64,000 nt of DNA, taken from Anaeramoeba flamelloides (lineage: Eukaryota; Metamonada; Anaeramoebidae). Location: positions 7,316,001 to 7,380,000 of the forward strand of contig JANTQA010000033.1 in NCBI GenBank assembly GCA_027625915.1. The letters are read 5' to 3'. The notes beneath the pieces are model-generated. The model was not told the origin of the DNA, made no database searches, and was given only the letters and a program-made list of their open reading frames with translations. Below are positions 23,415-37,000 of this stretch, in pieces. Position 1 is the first letter of the stretch, and each line of letters begins with the position of its first letter. The translations under genes were made by a program, and so were the position numbers.

Positions 23415-25405
23415 AAAAAACAAATTGTCAAAAAAATGAAGTTTTCAGGACTAACAAAGTGTTTACTAACTTACCCAACCAAATATCAAATTTTGTTTAG
23501 TAAGATAAACCCACATTCAAATAATCAAAATTTTCTGAATAGATTTTAGGTCTTGGTTACAAAATTATATTGAATACTGTTTTTTCTATTAATAAATCAA
23601 AATTTTTATTTCAAATTCGCAAATATTTAGAAATTATTTGATGAAAAAACCCAAAAATCTTCACAAACACTAATAAAATTGATATTTTTGGATATTTTTT
23701 TGAAGCTTTTTTATTGGACTTTGAGATAAAATTTTGAAGAGTATAATTTGTTTTTATCAGTAACCATCTTTTTCATTTAAGGGGCCAGAATTATTTTGAA
23801 GAGTTTTTAATTAAAGACTATCGAAAATAAAGCCATTATGATGTGTGTTTGGTTCAAATCATTATTGGGTTATATCTTTATCTTTTTGGATCAAAACGAA
23901 GGATTAAAATACAAAATTTATAGAAATCTAAATTCTTCTGATAGAATTCATATTAGTAAATTAGTACTAAAAACCACACTTACCAACATTATTGATAAAA
24001 AACGATTTTTAAAAGCTTTTTATTGGAACTATATAATACTTGACTAAGAAGAAGAATTTGTGGTTGTTAATTACCAACTAAGAATTAGGAATTTGATGAG
24101 AAAACTATTTTTTCAATACAAACATTTTGAAATATAATAACCACCATTTCACAAATTGTAACTGATCTGAAATAATAAATTGAAAAAAATATATATATAA
24201 ATATTCATGTTCAAGAACGGCTAATAATTAAATCTGATTTATTATTTAATTTTAAATCATCACAAACATACAAAAAACTGATATTTTAAAAATTAAAAAA
24301 AAAATATAACCAAAAACAAAAAAAAAAGTGAATAAAAATTTTTGAAAAGAGTATTACTAATTTTCATTCTCAGAAAATTCACTGAAAAAAGGCAAACAGT
24401 AAAATTTTTGTGAATAATTAAATTCATTTTCAAAGGAATTATATTGTCTCATTGTGTTTCTGATTATTTGTCTTTTTGAAGAGTTTTTTTTTTTTTCCAC
24501 AAGATCTTTTTTAAAAAAAAAAATATGAAAAAAAAAAAATCGAAAAATTTTTCAAAAAAAAAGTAAAAGGGATTAAAAAGAAAAAGAAAAAGAAAAACAA
24601 AAATTTGAAAAATTAAATAAAAATCAACTAAAAATTTGAAAAAGTAAAACTAAAATTTGCAAAATTAGAAAAAATGATTCTGATCCAAAAATTTGAAAAA
24701 TTTTTTGAGAAGAATATTTTGATTTAGCCTCAAAACAACTCCCATTAACATTATAAAGTGAGTTAAAATTTTTTAAAAATAATATAGTTTTACTGGATCT
24801 CGAGAGATATAGAACATAATTCAATAATATTTTGAACCAACCATCATACATAAAGGCTTTATTTTCGATAAACCTTAGAGTATGTTATAAATAAAAGGGT
24901 AAATCATATTAATACTCTCATGTTTAAATGGTTCTAATAAAATCTATTTTAAATACAATTAAACAATAAATTTTTAGATTTTTAAATAATAAAAATTTTA
25001 AAGAGAAATGCAAATAAAATAAAAAAAAAGATAAAAGTTATTTGAAAAAAATGTGATATAAAAATTTTTTAAAAGTTTTTAATCTTTATAAAAAGAACAA
25101 CACACTTAAATCGGACTATTTTATGGTTAACATTGGAAACTTTTTTGGTGCATATTATTAAAGCAATTTTATCAATTACTTAAATTGGAATTCTGAATTA
25201 AAAATCTGTCAAAATAATTTTTTAAAAAGATGTTTTTTTTTAAAAAATTTTATTTTTTGTTAAATTTTGATCCACAATGATTTAAATTTTTATTTAGTAA
25301 AGGTAAAAATGATTATATTTGGGATGTGTTGCAATTTTCAATGAAATAATTTTTGATTTTTTTTTACCTTTAAAAGTTTTATTTCACTTGATAATATTAA
25401 TATTC
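23415..25405. other. intergenic region between Gemin2 and V-ATPase c gene
   Basis: 2.0 kb, AT-rich. It contains the 5' flank of Gemin2 and an inverted repeat pair (23817-23960 and 24740-24875). Short open frames in each arm share WFK(S/I)LL(G/N)Y and are read as repeat sequence, not as genes. The rest is A/T-rich with no supported feature. Confidence 0.6.
23817..24875. repeat. element-like inverted repeat, arms about 130 bp
   Basis: The left arm 23817-23960 and right arm 24740-24875 match as reverse complements, sharing ATCGAAAATAAAGCC, TGGTTCAAA and TATTATTG. The roughly 780-bp interior is AT-rich with no supported gene. It could be a non-autonomous TIR element or an inverted duplication. 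Confidence 0.45.
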
Positions 25406-28400
25406 TTAAGTTGAAGCATGACACTTAACTTGTGTTCCTTTTGATGATAAAACAATACCAATAATCAAACCGTAGATACCCAGTGCTTCGGCAAAAATTA
25501 GCACCAATACCATTGCTACAAACACTTTTCTTTCATGGCCAGCATGTACAACTCCTATTTCACCAACTACACCAATACTCCATCCTTTTAAATATTACAA
25601 TTGTTAAATTTATTAATGGTAAGTTATATAAGATATATAATTGATTTGGGAAATTAGAGAATAAAAATTGGGAATTTGATAATTAGTGAAATTTTCAAAA
25701 AACATGATTTTTAAGAAAGGCTTGTTGATTATTTAAATGGATACTCTAACACTAATACATTTTTTTTTTTACTTTAAAATAAAAATGAGTACTTTTTTGT
25801 AAAAAATCAATATTTGAAATTTCCATATTAACTTTTTGTGTTTATTAAATTTTATAAACGAACTTGTAAATTTTTAATGTACTTTTTAAATGTGATAATC
25901 ATCAAAAGTTGAAATTTCCAATCAGAAATAAAATAATTTAATATTATTATAACAATATATTTTGCATTTTTTGTTTAATTTAAAGAGGTATTTTGAAATT
26001 AAATTAGATTTTTTTCACAAAACTTGATAAAAAGATATTAGTTACAATAATATAGTTTGAATAAATAATAATAACTAGAGAACTATTAATAGTTGATTCA
26101 TCATAAAAACTATAATAAAAAATAATTTAGATTCATTAAATTTTTTATGTTTTTTTTTCAAAGTTTGAATTTTGATTTTAATACTTGATATTTTTTTCAT
26201 CTAAAAAATAGCAAAAATGCCAATTTTTTTCAATTAAAAGATTCATTTTTAAAATTTTCGGATTTTTTCTGTTCAATACTTGGTTAAAAATATATATATG
26301 TACTGAAAGGTTTAATTTTAAATTTATTTTTTAATCACTATCATTTTTTTTTCAAAGATCAAAAGACTTTTATTTATTCAAACTTAAATCAGAAATTCAT
26401 TGATATTCCAAAAAAAAAAATTGACTTTAATTTTCTTTGTCACAACAAACAAGTATTTTTGGATAAAATAATGTATTTTATCAAGTATAAAAAAGTAATA
26501 TTTTACCCCTATTAAAACTCTTATTAGAAAATTAATTTATTTTCAAATCAGTAAACAAAAACCTTCGAGTTTAAATAATTTTAAAGTTTATCATTTTTGA
26601 ATACACATTGCAGAATAAATTTAGAATTACTAAAACAGTAAAATGATTGAATTGAATTGGCTTGTGATAAATAAAAATCAAAAAGTTACCAAAATTTGAG
26701 GTTTTTGTGATTTGCTTTTTCAAAAAGAAATGAAAATATCCTGCCTCCTTTTTAACTTTTAGAATGAAGATTTTTCAAGATCTTTTGTGATTTTTTTGTT
26801 TTAAAAATTTGGTTTTTCAAGTTAAGCCAACCTGTAAGAAGAATGAAACAAAATTTTTTATTTTTAAAAATTTATTTTTTTTTCTTAAACTTTTTAAAGT
26901 TCTCATTTTAGTAGATCTTCATTGCTTTTTCAAATTTAATGTTTCTGAACTTTAAGGTTAATTTAGGAAGGGGTTTTGTTGAATTTTCACTGAAAAGTGA
27001 ATTTAAATTTCAAATTTAGAATCAAGTAAATTATATTTTCCTTTTGTTCAATTCACAATAGAACTTAAAAAATCTTGATATTCTTGGAAATTGTGATATT
27101 GTTTTAATTCATAATAAATTGCCAATCGTGATAATTTGGTAAATTTTACTTGTTAAAAATTAATCACTTTTTAATAGTTGTCTAAATTTAAACATAATAT
27201 TCATTATTTTTTATTAGACAAATTTTTGTTGATCTACAATCCAATCTTCAAAAATAAAATTGTTTTTTGAAAAATGATAAAAAATCCAAAGTAAAATGAA
27301 TGATCAGGATCAAAAGATTATTTTTTTGGTTATACTTTGACTAACCATTTGATCCAACACTTTTGATCAACAATAGCAACCATTTGAAGTAAATCAGGAC
27401 TCTCGGCTTAGTACCACATTGTATAATACTATAAGATAAATACTCGGATATTACCAGCTCTTCATGATTCCTTTAAATTTTTCTTTGTCTTCAGATTAAT
27501 TTCTTTCTTTAATTCTATGAAATATAAATGAGAGTGTTTAAATTTAAAATATTTACACAAAAAAAAAGGGTGGTCATACATTCATCAAGATGAAGATTGT
27601 TTCAGATTTTTTGTTTTTTTACTCTGCTTTTTTCTCTACTTCACTCCTTCTCAACTTAGCTTTTAAATTTAACAGATAAATCCCAATTAGTGTTTCAATG
27701 TTTTTTTTTTAGAGATCTCTAAAATAGCCTGAAAATTCTTCTATTTTCTTTCATTATTATTTTGTTTGTATGAGTAATTCCCGTTATTTATAAAAAAATC
27801 ATCTTTTTTTCTGTTCAACATCTTTTTCTTCTCTTTCTGATTATTAATTATTTGATTAAAGCCTGGATTTTATATCTGTTGGGATTTTCAGAAATTAATC
27901 AAAAAAGAAATAGAAAAAGAAAAATCATCTGAAAACAAATAATTTTAGCCTTATTGGAATTTTGAAACAAGATCAAGATTTTTTTGAACATAAAGACTAG
28001 AGAAATTATAATTTTAAACGAAAATCACAATTTATTGATAATTTTATGATTTTCAATATCCTCAACAAATCTTTAAATTATTATTTTTTATAAATATCTA
28101 GTTTAGTTTGAAATTAAAATCGTGCACAATCATTTCTCTTCTTAAATACATTTGTTTAAAAAATGTAAAAGAATAACATAATCTATAACCATCCGATCCT
28201 CACAATTTACATTTACCGTAATGATTTTTTTTTTTTTTGCTTTTTGACATTGAAAAACAATTGTTTTTTAAACCACATAAAGATGTAAGATATTACAGAT
28301 TATTATTGAAACTAAAATAGAAGATTTTCAAATATGTTTACAGCAGCGTCTGGAGAGGTTATGGTGACTTTGGATTTTATCTTGTTTTATTTATTATAAA

Positions 28401-29696
28401 AAATGTAAAAAGTAGTTTAAAGGTTCAGAGCCAATGACTTTAACTCTTAGGAGCAATGGAATTTTTTGATCTTTTTTGAATATGGAAAAAAGTGAAAATT
28501 TTATGTCTATGGTTCTCCTCCCTTATGGTTCCAATCCCTTCAAAATGAAAAAAAGTAAAATATTATATTTTATTCAAATACAATTATTTTGAATTTAGCA
28601 AACCAATAAAAATTTCAATTAACTCCACTCTGGTTTCAGCCCTCAGTATTTGAAATTTTTGAAAAAAAATAGAAAAAAAAAAATAATTTTTCAAGGAAAT
28701 ACAACCATACTCATTTAGGTATAGTTTTTGTGAGTTATATTTTTGAAATTCAAATTTGGATTAAATGTGTTTTGGTTAGAAAAATAAAAAAAAAAACCAA
28801 AGAAGAAAAAAATTAAAAAAAAAATGAAAAAAAAAATAACATCAAATGATCAATAAATAGAAAGAAAATTTTACCTGCTGCAATACCAGACAAACCAACA
28901 GCCAAACCTAAAAGATAAAAAAAGAAGCAGAAGGGTGAGTCAAAAGAGAAATTGAAATTGTAAAAAGAAAATTTCAGCAAACGCAAGCACAAACAAAAAC
29001 AAAAACAAAAACAAAAACAAAAAAAAAAAAAAAATTAAAAAATTTATTTTCTTTTCTTTGTTGAGAAATTAAATACCTGCTGCAAGTTGAGCAAAACCCT
29101 TATATGAAGCGTAGTCGTTTTTTGTTACTGTGGACGCAATAATTACTGCAACAATTAGACCATAAATACTTTATTGTTTTTAGTTGTTCGTTTAAGCAAT
29201 TCCAAAGAAAAAAAGAAAGATTCAGTTTTTTAAAAAGAAAACAAACCCCATAAAAATTCAAACTTACCCAACAATTGAAGCCATAATAGATGGAACTAAG
29301 GACTTCATAACAACTTCGGGTTTAAATGGCCCGATCGAAGCAACACCCACACTTTGTTAATTTTTCAGGAAATTGATAATAGATGAATGGTTTTTTTGTA
29401 TTTAAGATTGTATGCAGCAAATAATCGGAAGAGTAACAAAGAATAAAAAAAGAAAAAGTTAATTACCCACAACGAGCAATACCATAAGCAGATCCCATTG
29501 CACTTAAAACAAGTGCACACGCACATCCAAAATACCTTTATTTGTTGTAAATAGATTATTTGTTTGTGTTGAAAAAATTTCGTTGATTTTTTGTTTTACA
29601 GTCCTTACAATAAGAAAAGATCTAAATTAAATACCCATAAAAATAAGAAGAAACAGAACACTCAGGCTCTGCTGTTAAAGTAAAAATGTCTTCCAT
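25406..29696 (-). CDS. ATP6V0C: V-type proton ATPase 16-kDa proteolipid (c subunit)
   Basis: Six exons, all phases consistent: 29696-29635, 29535-29467, 29351-29268, 29168-29077, 28907-28875 (33 nt) and 25584-25406. The 172-residue product is the rotor subunit of the vacuolar ATPase Vo sector. Landmarks are FGCACALVLSAMGSAYGIAR and GVGVASIGPFKPEVVMKSLV (helices 1-2), PSIMASIVGIYGLIVAVIIA (helix 2), LAAGLAVGLSGIAAGWSIGV (helix 3) and VLIFAEALGIYGLIIGIVL (helix 4). The last contains the proton-carrying Glu in FAEALGIYGL. Loop YASYKGFAQ matches the family. The first four introns are 99, 115, 99 and 169 nt; the fifth is 3290 nt. Identity is certain from the helix pattern; the exon ends come from GT/AG plus frame. 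Confidence 0.95.
25585..28874 (-). other. giant intron 5 of the V-ATPase c gene (3290 nt)
   Basis: It is bounded by GTAAAATTTTC on the 5' side and ATATTTAAAAG on the 3' side (minus strand). It separates the 33-nt exon 5 from the last exon. It is AT-rich. A less AT-rich patch on the plus strand at 28334-28400 gives a 22-codon frame (MFTAASGEVMVTLDF...). Another at about 27340-27480 has no frame or RNA fold I recognise. No nested gene is supported. Confidence 0.85.
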
Positions 29697-31168
29697 TCGT
29701 TTATGCTCTTGCAAAAATTATATAAATTTAAATAAATTTATTAATAAAAAACCAAAAAATGTTTTATTGCTCAATTTCAATTTAAGGAAGTTAGTACATT
29801 TTACCATTTTGAAAAATTTAAATTATGGGAATTTACTGAAATATATTTTAAGAGTGCCACCAGATATTGAAACTTTGAAACCAAAATTCCATTTGTCGTT
29901 CTATTTGTAAATAGAAAAAGATCTCAAAGTAATTCACAGTTGAATCTGAAATTTTTCAATTTTTTGAACATTTTTTTTAGATAAAATTTTTTGTTTTTAT
30001 TAAATTTAGTTTTGTATCTAGAAATGTGTTTATACCAATATGTGAAAATAGTCAAACAGTAGAACAAAAAAATAGACCCAAAAAGCTGTGTCTTTTCAAC
30101 GAATATTTTCTTTTTATGAACTAAACATGAAAGCTAACCTTTCCAAATAAATTTGTTGGAATCAAGATTTTAAAAAAAAAATCGATAAAAATACAAATCT
30201 TAGAAGATTTGTTTTGGTTATCTTCTTAATTTATATGAATAAAAATAATTTCTAAATATGGATTTCTCAGCTACATTAATATTTATTATTTATTTAACGA
30301 AACATTTTTTTTGCAAATTTGTTTTCAAAATTCTTTTTTCAAATAATTTTATCAAACAAATACCAAAACAAAGAATACTATTTCAAAAATTAACGGAAAG
30401 GCATTGAATTCTTGAAATCAAAAAAACAGTTATACAAGATTCAACCAAAAATAAAAGAAAAAAAAAGAAAAAATTTCAATCTGAATCGGAATTATTTTTA
30501 GTTCATATTTCAAGTGAATATTAATAATTATAAAATCAAATGAATTTATCAGTGGAATCTTTATTTTTGATGAGGAATTTAATAAATATCCTATTTACTG
30601 AACCCACGAAAGAATTAGATGAATGAAATGAAAATAAGATTTTTAAATTCATTTTGGGAAATTCTTTAGAAATAAAAAGTAAATTTGTTTATCAAAAATT
30701 TTCCAAACAAAATTTTTTTCATAAATAATTAAAAATAACAATAAATAAAGAATAAGTAATTATATCAAATGATACAGATAAGATCAAGAAATAAATGGTT
30801 TGTATTTATTTTTTTTTTTTGATCATTTTTTTCAATTTTTTGAATTATATTTTTAAGTTGGTTTGAAAATAAATTATACTAGGATTTATTACAGCCTTAT
30901 ATTTATTAAAATATCAATATATTTAGCTAAAGAATTGATTTCAATTATTCAGTTTTGCATAAATACTATCACTCAAAATTTGAAAAATGTACTTACTCCG
31001 ATATGTGGTTAAAATTGTATAATCTTCAATATTCTCACCATGGTAATACACTATATTTGCAACAGTATTTTTTTATTTAAGAAAAGATTTAAACAAAATA
31101 GAATTATGTTTTTTTCACTATTTTTTTTTATTAATATTGAGGAAAATTTTTTTAGAATCTAGAGCCTA

Positions 31169-31361
31169 CAGCATTTTTCAAATTTAAGGCACAAACTTTC
31201 AACGAAATTTAATGTACAAAAAAATCTCAAATTAAGGTACAAAATTTTGAATTTGTTTTTACAAATTATTTTACTGGAATCTGAATTTTGTACCTTAATT
31301 TGAGGTTTTTATTGTGCCTTAAATTTCGTTGAAATTTGTGTCTTAAAAGTGGAACTGGTTG
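31169..31361. repeat. MITE family 1, copy C
   Basis: 193-bp palindrome with TA on both sides. Arms carry the family core GGCACAAACTTTCAACGAAA and its complement. The outermost left-end bases are more diverged than the right end. Confidence 0.8.
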
Positions 31362-32689
31362 TAAAGGTCTGATTTCAAAATTAAAAACTACTTTTTTTGT
31401 GTTTGTCCCAATATCATTTCTAACCCAGTAGCCAAGATTGTCCTTAGTGTTAAATCAATTTTAGAGATAAAATAATTTTAATTTTTGAAATATTTTAGAT
31501 TAGGAAATGAAATTTGTTTAAAATTTTTAACAATTTTCCTATTTTATCTAATACTTTCTCGTTTTATCGGAAAAAATAATTAATCTATTCAATTTTTTGA
31601 GAAAATTTGACTTTGTTGGTTCATTGTTTATTTTTCTTTTTTAATTAATAGAATTTTAAGAAATTAAGATCATGTTTAGTAATTTTAATATTTCTATTCT
31701 TTGGTGGTTTAATTGGGATTCCTTTTTAAGAAAAGTACTAATTTTAATTTGAAATATGGTTTTACCAAGTTTGTATGGGTTGTTTTAAAACACAAACTAA
31801 CAACTTATACTAAATTCAAGTACAGACTAAATAAGTTATTTGAAAAAAGTGGGGAAAATTTATTTTCAAATATATTTATTAAACTGAATCTTCAAAAAGG
31901 TATTTAAAGAGATAAAATCCTTAAATATCATTTATAGATTCCTGAGAATAATTCAATTTGTTTCTTAGTATGGTATTACAAAAAGAAAAGATATTAAATT
32001 TTATGGTCTCGATTTTATCTGATATTTTTATGGGGAGAAAAAATGGTGTGAATTATTGTATTTTTGTTTGAAAAAATTGTTTACATAACTTATTTAATCT
32101 CAACAAAATTTTCAAATAGAATACAAAATATATAAATGTGTTTGGTTGTTTAAAAAATCAATTGTATCCTTTCCACATTTTCACTTTTTTATTGAAATTG
32201 GTCGTGTATCGTTTTTACCAAAAAAAGTGATATTTTTATTCATTTTTTTGGGAATATTTCATCAAATATATTTTGAAATGGATACCGTATCAAAATGTTT
32301 ATTCAATCAGTATTAATATTATACTTAATTTGAAATTGCCAATTAACGAATACTCCCACTAACAAAAGATAATTATTTAGGAAATGTTGAAAAAAAAAAA
32401 AATGACCGCTTTTTTGGAAATGAATTATATAAATATATATATAAATCTTTTTCAGTCAACGGGATACAGTTTTATAAAATAAATCAACAAATTTCTATGA
32501 ATTTACTCCGGTATTCTTCTCTCTTAAACTATTTTGCAAATGTTGTATTCACAAAGACATTTTTTTTATTTATAAAAAACAAAGTTCTAATCCATGGTAT
32601 GCCAAATGGTAAATTCATTTTTCCTGATTATCATTTGAAAATAAAAAGATTCAAATAATTATTTTCCAGATTGCTTGGTTTCAGAAACA

Positions 32690-33480
32690 TACTTGTTATA
32701 ATTATTGAAAGGGTAAAATGAACATTTATAAAACCCCTAAAATTTAAACTCTAAAACTTGATTGGTTAATTAAATAATAGATAAAAGAATGGCCGATAAT
32801 TTAAGTATAACATCATTGAAATTAATTATTTTTGTGCTCTATATTTCAAATAGTTCTAAATATCTATACTTAACATGATTGTACAATTAATTATTAAAAC
32901 TTTGCCGATAATCTCGATCAAAAATTATAATTTAAGAATTTTTTTTTAATTCTCTTCTCCAATTCTAAAAATGGAAAACTCAATATAAAAATATTCCAGT
33001 AATTCAAATATAATTTTTATAATTTCTAAAAGCAACTATTTTCTTGATTTTTAAATTTCAAAGATTTACTCAATAATCATCAACATCAAAAAACCCAAAA
33101 ACTAAAACATTTTGTTTCCTTTGTATAAAGTTAGTTATATTATCAATATATTTCTAGTATTTGTAAAAAATTTTGTCTGCAAAAGGATCTTATAGTTAAT
33201 CATTTTATTTCTTAAAAAAAATTGAATTTTTGACTATTAATCTACATTTCGTGGGGCAAATTTAAGAATAATATTATTCAACTTTGGGGTCTGAATGTTT
33301 TTTACTCAACATTTAAATTTGGCCAAAATATTGATTTTTTTCAAAATTTGCTGGATTTTTACTATTACTGGATTCAATTTTAATTGAAAAGATCAAATAA
33401 TAATATTGTTTTACTAATCAAATTTTCAGAGATATTTGAACCAGTGGGTGCCAATATTGTTTACACCCCATAACATACTT
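32690..33480 (+). repeat. 800-bp dispersed repeat (partners 48420-49110, 59330-59900)
   Basis: Ordered shared blocks include ACTCAATAATCATCAACAT, AATCTACATTTC, GTCTGAAT(G/A)TT and TTTTAATTGA(A/T)(A/G)AGATCAA. All three copies are in the same orientation and diverged. The last part contains an imperfect inverted repeat, clearest in the second copy (about 48890-48985). Confidence 0.65.
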
Positions 33481-34006
33481 TAATTTTAGACTTCTCAATG
33501 GTAACGGCTAATCCCTAAAAGTATTCAAAATTCTGAAATTAAATCTAAGAATAACAATATAATTTTTGAATTTTTTTTAAATAATTTTCTTACAAAAATT
33601 TAAATAAATATAATCACTCTTTTGAAATGGAGTTTTCTTGAAAGAATAAAGATTTTTTGAAATAAAAAAATTTAAAAAATTTTGTAAATTTTATTTTTAA
33701 TTTTAAAAAAAAAAAAAAAAAAAGAAAAATATATTCAAATATTCAATGAATTATTTAATTAATTATTGATAAAATAAAAAAAAATCTATTATTTATGACA
33801 ATAAATAGAAATTACTAAAGATGAATTCTAATTTTTAACACTCACTAATATTAAGAATGAAAAGAAAGTAAATAGAAAAAGAAGAAGAAAAAAAAAACAT
33901 ATTTTATGATAATTTCTTGAAGTATTATTATTAAATTTTATTTTTGAATTATTTTTTTTGATTTTTATGAGAAAAAAAATATTTCAAAAATAAAGTAATT
34001 ATATTT

Positions 34007-37000
34007 TTACACTTTGTTGTTCTGTTTCATTGATTTAATTATTTTATCTTCATTTCCTTCTTGTAATTCATACCATTGTGTTTCAAAAGATGAATCGCAA
34101 TTTAAAACTTTAAAAGAAGAATTTTGAATTATTGGATTATTTAAACCATTATTATTCAGTTTAATATTATTATTAAAATTAATGTTATTATTAGCATTTG
34201 AAAAAACAATATTCCAAAACGATTGTTCATTATTAATTTTCTTTTTGATTTTATTATTATTTTTTCTATTATTATTGTTGCTGTTGTTGTTATGATGATT
34301 ATAATTCTGATTATTATTATTATTATTATTATCAATATTATTATTATGATTATTGTTGTTACTACTACTATTATTAGTGGTAGTATCTAAAGTATTGTTT
34401 TGAAATTTGTGATTAATTCTACATTTCAAAGGTATGTGGAAGTCAATATTTTTATTTATTCTAGTTTCTGATTTTGATCTATTTTGCTTAGATAAGAAAT
34501 TTTTTCTAATAAAAGCATTTTTTTGTATTGAATTTCCTTTCGTCCAATCAATTGAATTTAATCTAATAAGGTTGTTATTTTGTTTTAACAAATGTAAATT
34601 TTTATATTTTTTAGTTCTTCGGTTCGATAAATTGGGATGCAAATCAATTACAATTACAGAAATGTTATCTGTGCTGCCATAGGATTCTGCAACATTTCTA
34701 ATTTTTAGGGCAGCTTTATAAGGGTTTTTATATTTTAAGGCTATATCGATTGCGTCTTGGTCAGACATCACATCCCAAACACCGTCACAAGCTAAAATCA
34801 AAATTTCATCGTCAGAATCAATTTTTGTTGAAGTGAAATAAGGCTTTGAAGAAATGCTGCCCCCGACGTGGTAATCGCCAAAGGCTCTAGATACTGCTAG
34901 TCTGGAATTGACTCTCGCATTGTTTGTTACAAATCCACCTTTTTCAATAATTCTTAATTTTTCAGTTTCTAAATTTGGTTTATGATCAAAGGATAGCCTA
35001 ATCGCCCTCCCTTCGCGGGATAGCACTGCTCTTGAATCACCGATATTTGCTGTATAAAGATGGTCACCTAAGATCATCGAAATAACTGCAGTGGATCCAC
35101 TGGTTTCCTTTTTTTGCTTTAATTCTTTATTTAAATTTTTGAAAGTATTTGAAATTAAATCAAACATTGTGTTTGTAAATCCATTATCTTTCTTATAATT
35201 ATCTTTCTTTTTGCCTTTTTTATTTTTTTTTTCTTGATTATTGTTCTGTTTCTCCTTATTCTTATTATTCTCTTTGGGATTATTATTGGAATTATTATTG
35301 TTTTGTTTATTATTATTATTTTTATTCTCTTGGTTATTTCCACAATTGCTATTTATATTATTTTGGTTATTCTCATATTCATTATTTTGGTTCTTGTTTT
35401 GATTATCATCATATTCTTTAATTTGATGATTCTTTAATTTATCAAAATTTTTGTAATCAAGCTGTGTAAATTCAATATTTTGAAAATTATTCTCAGAAAT
35501 CGACTTCCTTATGTCAATAAGTTGTTCCAAGTCTAAATCACTTTCAGAGCTTGATTCTGAAATAGTTGAGGATAATTGATTGATTTTTTTCATAATCCTT
35601 TTTGAAAGCTTACTGCTGGCATAATTCACTGCGTCTCTCCCACCGTGCCCATCATACAAAGCAAAAATATGTTGTCTAATTTCCCCTGTGTTATTAATTT
35701 TGATATCAATGGCATCTTCCATATTATCTCTTCTGCCAATTGTCTCAGAATAGCCAACCTTAAATCTTTTAGATTTTGTATTAATGGATCTGGAAATTTT
35801 ACTATTTATCGTTTCATTCACAAGTAATTCTAAAAAAATTGATTTGTTTGTCTTAATTTGATTTTGGTTTTGATTTTGATTAAAAGTTTTTAAGAATTGT
35901 TTAAAACTTTCTGAATAATTGTTGCCCTCTACATGAATAAATTGTAAATTTCGTAAAGTGAAAATACAAGGTAAATTCAATTTGTTGCATTCATTATTTG
36001 AAATTTTAAACGAAAACAATCCCTTCATTTGAGAAACAATTTCATTGGAAAAAGATTTGATTCTGTTATGAGACAAGTCTAATGAAAAGAGGTGAGTAAA
36101 ATTTGACCAATTTTGATCCATTTTGGTCAATTTGTTACCACTTAAATCGATAGATAAACAAGGGGTTTTGACATTCCAATTTAATTGGTAGAATTCGCTT
36201 GGTAATTTTTCTATTCTGTTGTCACTTAAATTGATTTTTAATAGAGACCTTAAAAAGCCAACCTCTTTGCTTATTTTTTTAATTTTGTTTGAGCTTGCAT
36301 TGAATTCAATCATATTTTCCAGTTTTGAAATCCCACTTGGTAAGCATTTTAAATTGCAATTACAGAGAAACAAAAATCTTAAATTTTCTAAAAAAAAGAG
36401 TTCCTTTGGGAATTCGTCAAATCTTTTTTTTTTTTTTATAGTAATTTATTGATTGTGAAAAGTTATTTATTTAAAAAAGGTAAAAATTGAAATTAATTCA
36501 TAAATGTTTGTAATCAAAATTTTTTGAATGTTATTATTTCCAGTTTTTTAGGGAAGGACTAAAATTTTTCAAAAAAAAGAGAAAAACCATTTTTTTTTTT
36601 TTTTAAAAAAGAATTTTTTGTAAAAAGAAAAGAATGTATCTGTTAAAAGGAAGAAAAAAAAAAAAAAACAATTAATTACTTATTATTTGAAGCATTCAGG
36701 ACGGTTAAATTTTGATTATCTTTGATTTGTGGTGGTATATTTTTAATTTTATTTGAAGAGATATCCAATTTCGAAAGATACGTACATTCTGTTATTTGTA
36801 AGGGGAAATTCGAAAAGTTATTAAAGGACAAGCTTAATTCAAAAAGTTGATTTTTCAAAAGTGAAAATTCTTGAGGCAAGCTTGCTAGTCTATTATGAGA
36901 AAGATCTAAAGAAGACAAATTTGATAGGAGCCCAATTGATTTTGGTACCAACAAAAGATTGTTCTTTTTTAGAAAAAGCGATTCGACACTAATCAAGCCT

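Larger units (their letters stand above)
29697..34006. other. intergenic region between the LRR-PP2C and V-ATPase genes
   Basis: 4.3 kb, AT-rich, between two minus-strand genes. It contains MITE-1 copy C (31169-31361) and an 800-bp dispersed repeat (32690-33480). Short open frames at 29686-29910 and 31713-31907 are not supported as genes. The proximal part probably holds the V-ATPase promoter. Confidence 0.65.

Noticed and set aside
27340-27480. Less AT-rich patch in the V-ATPase giant intron, possible nested RNA gene
   Set aside because: No match to U-snRNA, tRNA, SRP or 5S landmarks and no convincing long stem.
31713-31907. 64-codon plus-strand frame
   Set aside because: AT-rich background composition and no family features or splice signals.
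36373-36373. Separate start of the PP2C protein at an in-frame TTG
   Set aside because: The frame is open upstream with LRR residues and joins in phase to the preceding LRR exon, so an independent non-ATG start is unnecessary.
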